From NCBI RefSeq assembly GCF_022965805.1, contig NC_133104.1:24486069-24550068 (forward strand): a DNA stretch of 64,000 nucleotides, read 5' to 3'. This DNA comes from Primulina eburnea (Eukaryota > Streptophyta > Magnoliopsida > Lamiales > Gesneriaceae). A program made the position numbers and the translations under genes. Numbering within the stretch: position 1 is the stretch's first letter; every line of letters starts with the position of its first letter. Positions 47,401 through 53,709 of the stretch are shown here, piece after piece. The notes below the pieces were generated by a model, which saw nothing but the letters and a program-made list of their open reading frames with translations, made no database searches and had not been told where the DNA came from.

Positions 47401-50400
47401 TCTCCGGTTGTTACTTATTATTAGTTAATCTTGTCATTTGAGTTGTGCAGCCCGTGAGATATGCATCAGATAAAATAGTACAAAGACAGTAAACTCGGAT
47501 AATAATTTTATTTAAAGAAATTATTTCGGATTACATCGAAATATGCCTCCTCTACGAAGGCTTTCCACAGATACATCCAACGTCTCACTTCTCGTGTAGC
47601 CCTTCCTTCGTAGCTCTTGGTGTCAGTGATATCGTTGAGAGTGTTCCTCTCTTTACGGAGCATCAGTTCGTACATGTGATCCTCTTCAAAAGGATCCCTC
47701 AACTCGGAAATATGTAGGTACTCCCGATACTTCTCCAATTTCGCCAGCAGCCGGGGAGTATTAGCCTCACCACAGTAATAGAGAAGTTGTAACTCCTGCA
47801 GTGCCTCCCAGAAGGCAAGAATCTTGTGAAAGACCTCCTCTTCTATTTCCGTCTTTTGTCTCTCCGTAGACGCATTCATGAACTCTTCCGCCAGATCGGG
47901 ACGCTGGGATCGCTAGCACCTGCCATTATATCTTTCTAACAACACTTTGCTGGTATGATGGCGGATCGGTAAGGCACTATTTATGATAAGAACAAATTAA
48001 TAATGACCGTTGATCTTCAAGATGCCTGAACGGTTGAGATAAGTTTTGGAAATTGTGCCGGGAGGTGAAAAGGCGTGCACAGCTGTCGAGGTGTCAGACT
48101 TATCCATTTCTCGAGATGTGGAGCGTTTTCTAGTAGGAATTAATTTTGGGTGCATCTCATTGTAACGAATGCGAAATTCAGGGAGGCTGGATAACAATTC
48201 ATTCGGGTCCGGGAGACAAATCATCCAGGCGTGACATCTCCTCTGCGGGATATTTGAAGGCTCCGATGCTATCATACACCATGAATTATTTCGCACCAAT
48301 CGGGACAGCGAGTGAGACTCTAGCCCGACTATTTTAGGGATGGGTGATGATACCCCTATAAGGGTCCGGGTCATGGATGACCCAGGAAGTTTCATTGGGT
48401 AGCCCGTATAGAAACCAAGAGGGCGATTATTACCTACACGACTGGGCACTTCATGCATAGCCGGGTATTTACTTACCTCCCGGGCAGCTAGGGACCGGGC
48501 TTTCATGCTAAAGCGGAGGGCTCAATACCCGAGTAACTTACTTAGAGGATCTTATAGATTATAGGGAAGAAAGCGACTGGGCGGGAAGTCAACGTCTTTA
48601 GCCTGAACGTATCTCCGAAAATATTGAGAAGAAAGGGACTGGACATGCAGTCAACGTCCCTTATTCTTGGAGTACCCACGAAGCTATCGGGAAGAAAGGG
48701 ACCCGACAGGCCGTCAACGTCCGAGGGTACAAGTAGTAGGTGAGCACGCGCATCAAGGTAACCCTAGCTTCCCCTCCTATAAATAACAGGTATAATTGTC
48801 ATTTACAGGGTCTAGAATCTCTTCATTCGCAAGCATTCATACATATTTACTCAAGTTTTCTTCCTTGACAACCCTGCTGACTTAAGCATCGGAGTGGTCA
48901 CGCCGGACACCCCTCCGGCGCCCATTCACGAGTTCCTTTCATTGTTTGCAGGTCACAGTGGAAGCCATTTACCTTGTTCAATTTTCTAAACAACACTATA
49001 AATTTTTGATTTGATCCGGTGGAGCACCCGACCCTGCTCATCCATTTCATCCGGATTGTATCAATAGATATTTTGCTTTACTTGTCTAGCTGTGGACATA
49101 ATTCTGGTTATATAAAAGTTAAGTTATAACTTACTTATTTTTTGTAATCATTTCCTCAGCCAGCTATCTATGTGACAAGTTTAGCTGCAGTTGAGGTGCT
49201 CCGAGCTCGTCACGGTGGGCAGCAAATAATTGACTCTGTGGACGTGACATGTGGATTGAGTTTGGGAGAATACACTGCTCTTGCGTTTGCTGGGGCTTTC
49301 AGGTGCAATTTCTGAGGGAATGTTATGTTATAGCTCGAATTTGTGATGATTGCATTGTGAATACAAGCCTTGGATTGGGTTTCATATACTTTGTGGCAGC
49401 ATGCACTAATGGATTTTTATCTGAGAGCTGAAAGTATAAAACTATATTCTTTTTAAAAAAATCTTCATTCCAGAAAAGAAAAAATCATGCGCATTAACTT
49501 GTGACCAAGTTCAAGTTTATTTCTGATGGTTTGTTTTCATGATGCAGCTTCGAGGATGGGCTGAAACTGGTTAAATTAAGGGGTGAAACCATGCAGGTAC
49601 TTCTAAACCTATCCCATTAATGTATATGTTAACAAATGTATTAAAGAACTCTCTGAAATGCTATTTCTTTTGCTATCATCAGGATGCTTCTGATGCTGCT
49701 AAAAGTGCAATGGTTAGTATTATTGGTCTAGACTCTGCAAAGGTGCAAGAGCTTTGTGATGCTGCCAATGAGGGAGTAGATGAAGCAAGCAAAGTTCAAA
49801 TCGCAAATTTCTTGTGCACTGTAAGTTCGTATCCTTTTTTGGATCTCCAATAAGACTGCATATATTTGGCTATAATTTCAGCCAGTTACTTTTTCTTAAT
49901 TTGATCCTGTAGAATGTATTACATTGATCGATTAAGATGTATTGTCTTCATAGGGAAATTATGCTGTCTCTGGAGGACTTAAAGGAATTGAAGCTGTGGA
50001 AAAGAAAGCAAAATCATTCAAGGCTAGAATGACGGTAAATTCTTTCTTTTATTGCCTCTTGACATATTTTTTCTTTAGATAATAATTTTAGTCTTTCGAT
50101 GTCTAACCACATAATTTTGCCTTAACAGGTTCGGTTAGCTGTAGCTGGTGCTTTCCACACTAGTTTTATGGAACCAGCTGTATCAAGACTAGAAGCTGCT
50201 TTGGCGTCTACAGAAATTCGAATTCCCAGAATACCAGTTATATCTAATGTTGACGCAGAACCACATGCGGATCCCGAAACTATCAAGAAAATACTTGCTC
50301 GTCAGGTAAACTGGCAACTTCAGAGATGGACCAAGCCCTTCTCAGTGAACAATTTTGTTTATTTTATTGAGAAGTGATGCAGCTCGTCCCTCGCCTTCCC

Positions 50401-50744
50401 CACTCCTCACATGCACAAAAGTATAAGATTGGTTTTGCACCTCTGGATATTGTTCTGTTGAGCCTAAGAGCTATGGATTCTATCCTAATCATTCCTTTAC
50501 TCTGCAACTTCAGGTGACTAATCCAGTTCAATGGGAGACGACAATGAAGACTCTATTAAGCAGAGGGTTGGCAAAGAGCTATGAATTAGGTCCTGGAAAG
50601 GTACGAGTCATTACCATGAAGAATTTTCGAAGTGCTAAAAAGCTCTTGATTTCTTCTGAGACATTTGTCCATAATGAGCAGGTTATAGCTGGTATCGTGA
50701 AAAGGATGGATAAAGGTGCTTCCATTGAGAATATTAGTGCCTAA
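26462..50744 (+). CDS. MCAT: Malonyl-CoA:ACP transacylase, plastid (MCAT), ten exons
   Basis: This enzyme moves malonyl from CoA to acyl carrier protein, feeding type II fatty-acid synthesis in plastids. Exons: 26462-26698, 27415-27500, 27899-27965, 49160-49302, 49548-49596, 49683-49820, 49954-50034, 50129-50305, 50514-50600, 50682-50744. All introns are GT-AG, phases join without a stop, and the product is 375 residues. The N-terminus is Ser/Arg-rich, as in a transit peptide. FPGQ|GAQ, the substrate-loop motif, is split exactly by intron 1. The nucleophile motif GLSLGEY is in exon 4, NYAVSGG in exon 7, the catalytic His in AGAFHTSFM in exon 8, and VTNPVQW in exon 9. An in-frame ATG at 26387 would add 25 residues but lies too near the TATA box. 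Intron 3 holds the 20.7-kb retroelement, yet both splice sites look intact. Confidence 0.95.
28311..29255 (-). repeat. LTR segment, left end (945 bp shared)
   Basis: Matches 41316-42260 directly, with about 8 substitutions and no indel, and the right terminus in inverse orientation. A minus-strand TATA (cctataaataaca) near 28592-28604 places R and U5 toward 28311. The other LTR boundary is not identified because the partner copy is truncated at 42260, so the LTR may be longer than 945 bp. Confidence 0.85.
29390..29396 (+). promoter_or_regulatory. TATA-like box of small gene D
   Basis: ATAAATA lies 58 bp before the ATG of the D gene. It is weaker than the TATAAATA of genes A, B and C. Confidence 0.4.
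29448..29867 (+). CDS. Small helical protein, copy D (left arm)
   Basis: A 139-residue ORF, the most divergent member of the small-gene family. It keeps the spacing of the N-terminal helix (IEEEVFHKILAFWEALQELQ), a degraded TRAQ region and the MLRKER block matching MLRKEWH of copy B. It is acidic near the N-terminus, with no signal or membrane segment. It has its own TATA-like box, and AATAAA directly after the stop could serve polyadenylation. It is antisense to gag-pol and in the same sense as MCAT. The right-arm copy has a 1-nt deletion near codon 9. Function is unknown. Confidence 0.6.
   Translation: MAGASDPSVSDLAEEFMNASTERQKTEIEEEVFHKILAFWEALQELQLLYYCGEANTPRLLAKLEKYREYLHISELGDPFEEDHMYELMLRKERNTLNDITDTKSYEGRATREVRRWMYLWKAFVEEAYFDVIRNNFFK
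30229..30410. repeat. 36-bp minisatellite 1 (left arm)
   Basis: About five units of roughly 36 bp with core gccggggccttaaacctccc, each followed by an A/T-rich tail. It lies between genes D and C. Confidence 0.85.
30604..30611 (+). promoter_or_regulatory. TATA box of small gene C
   Basis: TATAAATA lies 46 bp upstream of ATG 30650. It rules out the in-frame ATG at 30599, which lies upstream of the box. Confidence 0.6.
30650..31084 (+). CDS. Small helical protein, copy C (left arm)
   Basis: A 144-residue ORF; the start is set by the TATA box, not by the upstream in-frame ATG. It is homologous to A and B: a Ser-rich N-terminus with VCSGIYV in place of ACSSTHV, a helix around STWHKIQDLN, FTRAQRAVARRY, LLHAMLLKEGRQLEKI and a C-terminal LTHWILEWQDVV. 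AATAAA overlaps the stop codon. It sits between minisatellites 1 and 2. The right-arm copy has a 1-nt deletion near the C-terminus that ends it early. Confidence 0.65.
   Translation: MASSSESTVCSGIYVPAPNTLHPHMEDLRRTIEELVLSKMMSTWHKIQDLNATLQEGLAFTRAQRAVARRYKRELEVNHVAELATDEVLLHAMLLKEGRQLEKISSSESFNIAQSPELTHWILEWQDVVGVLINGARHERFLYE
31226..31330. repeat. 36-bp minisatellite 2 (left arm)
   Basis: Three units of the same family as minisatellites 1 and 3, with core gccggggtcttaaacctccc, between genes C and B. Confidence 0.85.
31588..31595 (+). promoter_or_regulatory. TATA box of small gene B
   Basis: TATAAATA lies 45 bp upstream of ATG 31633, matching the placement in gene C. Confidence 0.6.
31633..32064 (+). 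CDS. Small helical protein, copy B (left arm)
   Basis: A 143-residue ORF and the member closest to copy A of the copia element: ACSSTHV, RPRLEELKRRLEQ, PTRAQRARARKY, LLHMMLRKEWHQLEKI and LTNWITEWQDEV all align. It is basic and probably all-helical. It is open in both arms, with about six nucleotide differences of which five change the residue, so the post-insertion pattern looks neutral. Minisatellite 3 follows it, then the antisense spliced gene. Function is unknown. Confidence 0.7.
   Translation: MSSSSGSSACSSTHVFVTDAMRPRLEELKRRLEQRVWVKVMAVRDKVHDLDFTYRNGLVPTRAQRARARKYVREFAVARVTDLVTDHVLLHMMLRKEWHQLEKIRTYESFVNLCIHELTNWITEWQDEVSARINIITTHRCSM
32263..32440. repeat. 36-bp minisatellite 3 (left arm)
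   Basis: Five units of about 35-37 bp, gccggggccttaaacctccc followed by gggcttaaaataaaat-like tails. The inverse copy is at 44938-45117. Confidence 0.9.
32656..32663 (+). promoter_or_regulatory. TATA box of antisense spliced gene
   Basis: TATATATA lies 152 bp before ATG 32808, on the strand opposite gag-pol. Confidence 0.5.
32808..35158 (+). pseudogene. Antisense gene with Transposase_28-like domain (left copy)
   Basis: A three-exon gene antisense to gag-pol. Exons are 32808-33730, 33814-34355 and 34436-35158; both introns are GT-AG and preserve frame. The N-terminus is Ser/Pro-rich. A middle region (SGYITFFRDQL, then IMASVFVLFWMHD and QKGWKGRYFFIRL) resembles the plant 'putative gypsy type transposon' domain (Pfam Transposase_28), known from antisense ORFs of Tat elements. 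Exon 2 is charged and Lys/Ala-rich; exon 3 is a long coiled coil with an acidic tail. Breaks: a 38-bp deletion at a TCGA microhomology near 33240, and a G-run of 7 instead of 8 at 35062-35068 that shifts the tail. Confidence 0.75.
35159..35441. other. Spacer between antisense gene and tandem array
   Basis: A T-rich stretch after the antisense gene. I see no gene or clear signal in it. Confidence 0.3.
35467..35970. repeat. 102-bp tandem array
   Basis: Five near-identical units starting at 35467, 35569, 35671, 35773 and 35875. The period is exactly 102, a multiple of three, which keeps two plus-strand frames open. The array lies between the pol end and the antisense gene in the single-copy core. 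Tandem repeats in this position are usual in Tat elements; the open frames are probably by-products. Confidence 0.95.
36067..37206 (-). CDS. Tat gypsy integrase
   Basis: A 379-residue frame with the whole integrase. A zinc region (HEGCCGEH, then CEGCQHY) comes first. The catalytic core has Asp in WGMDIVGPF near residue 105, Asp in ISDNGRQF near 164 and Glu in ANGQTEVVNR near 200. The C-terminal domain ends in WEGPYKI and VLHLKKYYA. It is in the same frame as the upstream pol ORF, separated by one TAG at 37246-37248 and about 13 codons, so it looks like one polyprotein cut by a point nonsense mutation. The catalytic triad is intact. Confidence 0.93.
   Translation of the reverse strand: MFVLLNNILYRRSFQGPLLKCLSGKEVIYVLQEIHEGCCGEHLGGTSLARKAMLAGFWWPTLHHDSARVVRTCEGCQHYSNFQHSPSTPMKPPIWASCPFDQWGMDIVGPFPVARAQKKFLLVAVDYFSNWVEAEPLAKITEQEVLKFLWKNIVCRFGIPRRLISDNGRQFQGKEITSWCREMKITQSFTSVAYPQANGQTEVVNRIIVQALKTRLQGKGKDWVEELSSVLWAYRTTPRAPTQETPFSLVYGSEAILPVEIGQTSARVESYPSNNEDSRALELDLLEEKRDQAMIRMEAYRNRVMKSYNKKVRVRDLQIGDLVMKKVNPAGDVGKLEARWEGPYKIIRRVSSGSFYLEDAQGKLLKRPWNVLHLKKYYA
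37246..40794 (-). CDS. Tat gypsy gag(C)-PR-RT-RH-aRH
   Basis: A 1182-codon frame. First the Retrotrans_gag region (FLTTLVDSAQRWFDGL and on), then a zinc-knuckle-like CTRHGVCQHSTENC, protease FVDSGSSVNVIF near residue 361, and RT with FRDLNKACPKDHYPLP and YVDDILGKS near 740. The canonical RNase H follows, and a second, archaeal-type RNase H (VFVDGASC near 1013, NNEAEYEAVLAG, YSDSQLI) that defines the Tat/Ogre branch. It ends at an in-frame TAG before integrase. The true gag start lies upstream in another frame. Confidence 0.95.
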   Translation of the reverse strand: MARFENMAMLHCYTDRIKCKVFLTTLVDSAQRWFDGLAPLSIKSFEDFQKAFLHHFSSSKKYKKTAFSLFEVRQGPEESLRMYIKRFNKVALDVPTCAAETKTTAFTQGLKETEFFKSLTKKVPEDFKDLLSRAEKYINMEEAQKQKREAIRKERGDRAPKPEERGPRRGNPGHFSPHVPLKIIREREVQECSRDPVPSHQLSQPEKNGFCTRHGVCQHSTENCKVLKRSYVPPTNQGHDQYTKRSRGPPWTSRPPVPNARVDSRNNPRNDMGRKREPEPEKRSPSSPAAGLIKMISGGSTDGDSNRARKSRSRRECLEVEGSRRNEAVISFGPEDLKGINMPHNDTLVIQARVANYDILRVFVDSGSSVNVIFKDALVQMDLQGFKLEVVETALFGFAGHAVYPEGEIVLPLTLGSRDIKKTVMTTFTVVDSPSSYNIILGRPAMNELRAVASTYHQKIKFPVGSQVGEVRGDQPSSRKCYVEGIRADQGKSRKEGKKARVEEIWKGGVEKREVHFVAEEEQEAVEIGPGQQIRVARDLDISTRVSLLKCLKTNIHVFAWSQQELTGISPLISEHQLNILPGAHPIKQKKRHFGPEKDKVIDEQVKELLQAGHIQEIQFPTWLSNVVLVPKAAGKWRMCVDFRDLNKACPKDHYPLPWIDQLVDSTSGFELLSFMDAYQGYHQIPLARNDQEKASFITSGGTFCYVVMPFGLKNAGATYQRLMDKVFEKQLGRNLKVYVDDILGKSKEVMDFIADLEETFTTLTSYGVKLNPAKCIFGVKSSKFLGFIVTEPGIEVNQEKVKSVLCMPSPRSVKEVQKLTGRIASLSRFISRSAHRSYPFFQVLRKAQKFGWDDKCEQAFQDLKKHLAELPVLVKPEPGDKLFVYLSTTEYAVSSVLIKEEGSDQKPVYYVSHALRGPELRYSEVEKMALALVVTARKLRPYFLSHPIIVLTDSPLGRIMTHSEVSGRMIKWNVELGEYDIEYKPRVAIKAQALSDFLSEMIQPAEEERWRVFVDGASCLVGCGVGVVIISPSGEKIKLAVKIDSRVTNNEAEYEAVLAGIRAAREIGAARIILYSDSQLITQQIKGVYEVKDDKMLKYLHLIKAQAVVFVDWSIEQIPREENGEADSLAKMATSLSEDSTREVLFVSRVVLTIEEKEMLTIPEDSWMTPLIKFIRDNELP
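40830..41276 (-). pseudogene. Tat gypsy gag N-terminal part
   Basis: A 148-codon frame starting just inside the primer site (MAHTRKTNQNN), Glu/Lys/Gln-rich and predicted coiled coil. The last 30 or so codons are out of frame. The gag frame continues two nucleotides away (FSSVCQGTPFAEAI, then the ORF ending at 37246), so a frameshift lies near 40920-40960. It is one of only two clear lesions in gag-pol. Confidence 0.8.
41299..41315 (-). promoter_or_regulatory. Tat element primer-binding site
   Basis: On minus, one base past the LTR CA, the sequence reads TGGCGCCGTCTGTGAG. The TGGCGCCGT start fits the 3' end of tRNA-Asp, a usual primer for Tat/Athila elements; the match weakens after nine bases. 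Confidence 0.7.
41316..42260 (-). repeat. Truncated 5' LTR of the Tat element
   Basis: 945 bp collinear with 28311-29255. It ends at 42260, where a short duplicated stretch joins it to the right arm. It contains the minus-strand TATA, R and U5 and about 640 bp of U3. Confidence 0.88.
42268..44568 (-). pseudogene. Antisense gene with Transposase_28-like domain (right copy)
   Basis: Inverse copy of 32808-35076. Introns are 43614-43532 and 42989-42910. It keeps the 38 bp missing from the left copy, so the central domain is complete (FRDQLRNGLRFPISPF, FFGVPINQFHPNSF). It has its own lesions: a 7-bp deletion near 44431, a TAA codon at about 43503 in exon 2, and loss of the 3' end at the inversion join (42268). 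It keeps G8 in the run where the left copy has G7. Confidence 0.75.
44938..45117. repeat. 36-bp minisatellite 3 (right arm)
   Basis: Inverse copy of 32263-32440 with the same number of units. Confidence 0.88.
45312..45743 (-). CDS. Small helical protein, copy B (right arm)
   Basis: A 143-residue ORF, full length and intact like its left-arm counterpart; it differs at about five residues (for example HVLVTDV for HVFVTDA). Its TATAAATA box lies at the mirrored position, about 45 bp upstream. It is antisense to MCAT and in the same sense as gag-pol, because the arm is inverted. Confidence 0.65.
   Translation of the reverse strand: MSSSSGSSACSSTHVLVTDVMRPRLEELKRRLEQRVWVKVMAVRDKVHDLDFTYRNGLVPTRAQRARERKYVREFAVARVTDLVIDHVLLHMMLRKEWHQLEKIRTYESFVNLCIHELTNWITEWQDEVSARINIITTRRCSM
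46046..46150. repeat. 36-bp minisatellite 2 (right arm)
   Basis: Inverse copy of 31226-31330, three units. Confidence 0.85.
46292..46725 (-). pseudogene. Small protein copy C (right arm), truncated
   Basis: Matches 30650-31084, but a single-base deletion in the 3' part (near 46336) brings in a stop right after EWQDVVG, removing about 15 C-terminal residues. The rest is intact, so a shortened product is possible. Confidence 0.65.
46966..47148. repeat. 36-bp minisatellite 1 (right arm)
   Basis: Inverse copy of 30229-30410. Confidence 0.85.
47508..47926 (-). pseudogene. Small protein copy D (right arm), frameshifted
   Basis: Matches 29448-29867. A 1-nt deletion about 25 bases after the ATG breaks the frame; it is open again from an internal Met (MNASTERQK) for 123 codons. 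Confidence 0.65.
48119..49063 (+). repeat. LTR segment, inverted, at the right end
   Basis: Reverse complement of the 945-bp LTR segment, ending GATTGTATCA next to the target duplicate ATAGA. A normal element would show the U3 end of the LTR here. Confidence 0.88.
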
Positions 50745-51644
50745 TGGCATGCTGATGTTATGTATCTTGGGTCTCTACGATCAATTTCTTCTTGGCCGAA
50801 ATGCTTTGGTCGAGCATCAGTTCTACTTCTTTTGCGTGTATAACGTTGCCTGTTGTAGTTATGGAAGTTAATTTTGAGCCTGAGTTTTGTTTAGCCACAA
50901 AAGAGTAGTTTGTAGAGACTTTGTTGCGGTCTTGGTTCTTAGCGAGCACGTGTTCACGACTATTGTTTTACTTTGATCGTATTATCAACTTTACTGACAG
51001 TCAATTTATTGGAGAAATCTATATCCTATTGCAACTTGGATTGCAAAAATGTTACAGTACTCTTTCTGTTACAAGAATTAGATATCCAGATGAAACAATT
51101 GGACACCCAGAGTTTCTATGCAGACTTTTGGATGATGCAAGAAATTTGACAATTCATTGTAAAAGATTAAAAATCGTAATCACTTTCATCATTTGTGAAA
51201 ATATATCTTTATGAAGATGGTAAAAATGGTAACACTACATTTGATCATCAAGAACCACATCACGGCACTTGATTGGATGGCGAACCATTCTGAAATAGTG
51301 TCATGTACGCTCTCGTTTGCTAACGATTCCAGCAATGAAATTTCCTACTTTTTCGCTACAATCCTCCTGCACATGATGGCCTGCCTTAAAAAACTACAGC
51401 AATGCAGCATGGCTTTAAACGTTATGTGCAGAGTAAAAAAATATTCCAATGCCATAAATTCCTTGATAATAGGTTGAATATGATTCAAGATTTCAGTTGA
51501 AACTATTTTTTCCAGATCATTTGCACGACTGAGTATGAGTTGTATGATGATAGTTATTTTGTGAACGTAAATGAGTCGTTGGATAAGCTAAGATCGTTAA
51601 AAAAATGAGTTTTCTACTCATTTACAATCGCTAAAATAATTTGA
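50745..51644. other. MCAT 3' flank
   Basis: Presumed MCAT 3' UTR followed by unannotated sequence. Open frames at 50921-51477 have no recognisable domain. Confidence 0.4.
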
Positions 51645-51854
51645 ACGAGCTACGTGACAAACATAATTATTTCTCCATTACTAATTTGAGTGAATGAGAA
51701 ATTAATTGAGTTCGAATTTTATCGAGTGAAAAGATTGAATCGAAAGAATTACGAGCTACGTGACAAACATAATTATTTCTCGATTACTAATTTGAGTGAA
51801 TGGAAATTAACTGAGTTCTAATTTTATCGAGTAAAAAGATTGAATCGAAAGAAT

Positions 51855-51855
<1 letters not shown>
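51645..51855. repeat. 106-bp tandem duplication
   Basis: Two copies starting at 51645 and 51751, each beginning acgagctacgtgacaaac and differing at a few bases. It directly precedes a TA/TG microsatellite. Confidence 0.85.

Positions 51856-51938
<83 letters not shown>
51854..51938. repeat. (TA)n(TG)n(TA)n microsatellite
   Basis: About 85 bp of TA repeats with a short TG stretch in the middle. The decayed chromovirus integrase starts right after it. Confidence 0.95.
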
Positions 51939-51939
<1 letters not shown>

Positions 51940-51942
<3 letters not shown>

Positions 51943-53709
51943 TCAGAGCCATGTTATAAGTTCAGTATCAAGATAGTCCACTCCGCCTCTCCGTCGATCT
52001 GTGTCTACTATATGACCAAACTCATTGGATATTCTGCCAAAAGTACAAAATCAAACGAAAATCACAGCCTGATATAATCAACTTTGGCATTTGGTGCAAT
52101 CCATCCCTTTTTCTAACATACATCTCAGTCGTCCGATCATGTCTATACATCTTCCTGTACAAAATAACATATACAGATTCGAGCAATCTGTCAATCACAA
52201 TCATATCACCTCACAATTGTGAAAATATTGCGATAGTTTCATCACAAAATCCATAGAAATGTACTTCCATTTCTATTCAGGAATCGATAATTTATGTAAC
52301 CAATCTCCTGGTTTGTATCTTTCTGTCTTCCTCTGTCAACGATTCAGACATTTCAGTACAAATTCTGCTACAACTGATCTTATATGTTTATATCAAAACT
52401 ATCTTTTCGAATTATCATACCTTTTTTGCTACCAGAAAGAACACTGAATCGATTATTGTGCGCTGCTGACAAACATCTGTCATTTCAGATTCGAATTATT
52501 CGACACAAACAAGTCGGTTATCCACATATAGGGACAGTATTACCTACCTGATATTCTGATTGACACCCTATTCTGACTATCGAAATCAAGTTCTAAACAT
52601 TCTGAACATTCTGATCAAACTTCTGAACTGCTTTATTTCTCGAAATCAGCTCTGGTTCAATCTGTACAGTACCAATCATCAACTGTCCACTATCTGTTTC
52701 TGATATTCATTCAGAACAACCGATAATTCAAAGCAAATTCAGAACATCAGTCATCGATAATAGCAAGTTAAACTCATAAAACTGCAAATATCTGACACTG
52801 ACGTATATCTCGACCAACTGATTACGGCTTCCCTGTACTTAGATCAACAGATATATCTTCTTCAGATGTAACAAGCCCTGAATACTATCGGTCTCAGTCA
52901 AGATTCACAATTCAACAGTTTTTGTGTGCAACTTTCCAGTTTTCAGAATATTCCATGCAATACTCACCTATCTAACAAATCAGTCATCTCCTTCGAATAT
53001 ACCAGAATATCGTAGATCAACTAATCAGAGAATCAACAAAATATTCTGAACACAGAGTTTATCAACTCGCAACCATAACTGATACATCCCAAAGAGGAAC
53101 AATCAATCAGATGTAACTCTCGACTAGTAAATCTTCTATCTGATATTTCAACTCCATCCGTGTTGTTCTGTATAGAGTTCTAAAAATAAGAACAGTACCT
53201 GGTATCGAATCAAGGCTGAAATCAATTTCCCTGATATAAGGAAATCTGGCATCTCACTCTGGAAAACTATAGCAATGCTCCTGCTATTGGCAAATCAGCT
53301 CCGTATATTATTCATTCTTCGGCCATTTCAGGTTCGAATCTTACCATCTCCTGGCAAGAATCTACAATAGCTCTGTACTTGATCAGCATAACAATATCCA
53401 TCATGCAGTCAGAATCAGACAACACCAGTACAATACAAGCTACAATACAATCTAACTCGATCTCATTCTCATCCTACTACAGAATACGATGTATCACAAA
53501 ATTCATTGATATTAATCTTTCCTCCAAAAGAAAGAAATTAATACTACAGTACATACAGATCCAATAAATCAAGCATATATCAATGCAAGTCTTTCAGAAA
53601 TCAGGTGTAGGATGTACGAGTATCTCTCAATACATATACAGAATGAGTACCTGTCACTATATCATCAAGTGCATTCTGGATCTGTTCCTCGGTCACTACC
53701 ACTAGACGT
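51940..53709 (-). pseudogene. Chromovirus 1 pol, heavily decayed
   Basis: Stops interrupt all frames. Integrase is still recognisable at 52330-51950: EMEVHFYGFCDET-like sequence for the usual WEHxTMDFV, an IVIDRLLES segment with ISGCDF for SDRD, YFWQNIQ, and a degraded STxYHPQTDGQ region. It stops within integrase at the microsatellite, so the 3' end and 3' LTR are lost. Between 52400 and 53700 I could not place RT motifs with confidence. Confidence 0.6.

Larger units (their letters stand above)
28311..49063 (-). mobile_element. Tat-type Ty3/gypsy insertion with inverted arms
   Basis: A 20,753-bp insertion begins TGGTACAATC and ends GATTGTATCA. It is flanked by ATAGA at 28306-28310 and 49064-49068. 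Its gag-pol runs on minus with an archaeal-type second RNase H, which marks the Tat lineage. Both termini are the same LTR end in opposite orientation, not the two different ends of a normal element. A third copy of that end, direct with the left one, borders the primer site at 41316. Confidence 0.93.
42268..49063 (-). repeat. Right arm of large inverted repeat
   Basis: About 6.8 kb, the reverse complement of 28311-35076. Its outer 945 bp are closer to 41316-42260 (about 3 differences by eye) than to the left terminus (about 11). Confidence 0.93.
27966..49159 (+). other. MCAT intron 3, 21,194 bp
   Basis: The donor is CAG|gtatgc after exon 3; the acceptor is tttcctcag|CC before exon 4. Removing the 20,753-bp insertion and one 5-bp duplicate leaves a 436-bp ancestral intron. 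The insertion starts 345 bp after the donor and ends 96 bp before the acceptor, leaving the terminal pyrimidine tract and probable branch region untouched. Confidence 0.95.

Noticed and set aside
28311..49063. Two separate head-to-head nested elements instead of one insertion
   Set aside because: Nested insertion would leave a second pair of LTR ends and an inner target duplication at 42260-42268; instead there is a truncated LTR and a filler scar.
51211..51477. Possible host exon downstream of MCAT, on either strand
   Set aside because: Some minus-strand stretches look protein-like, but there is an early stop, no domain and no clear splice sites.
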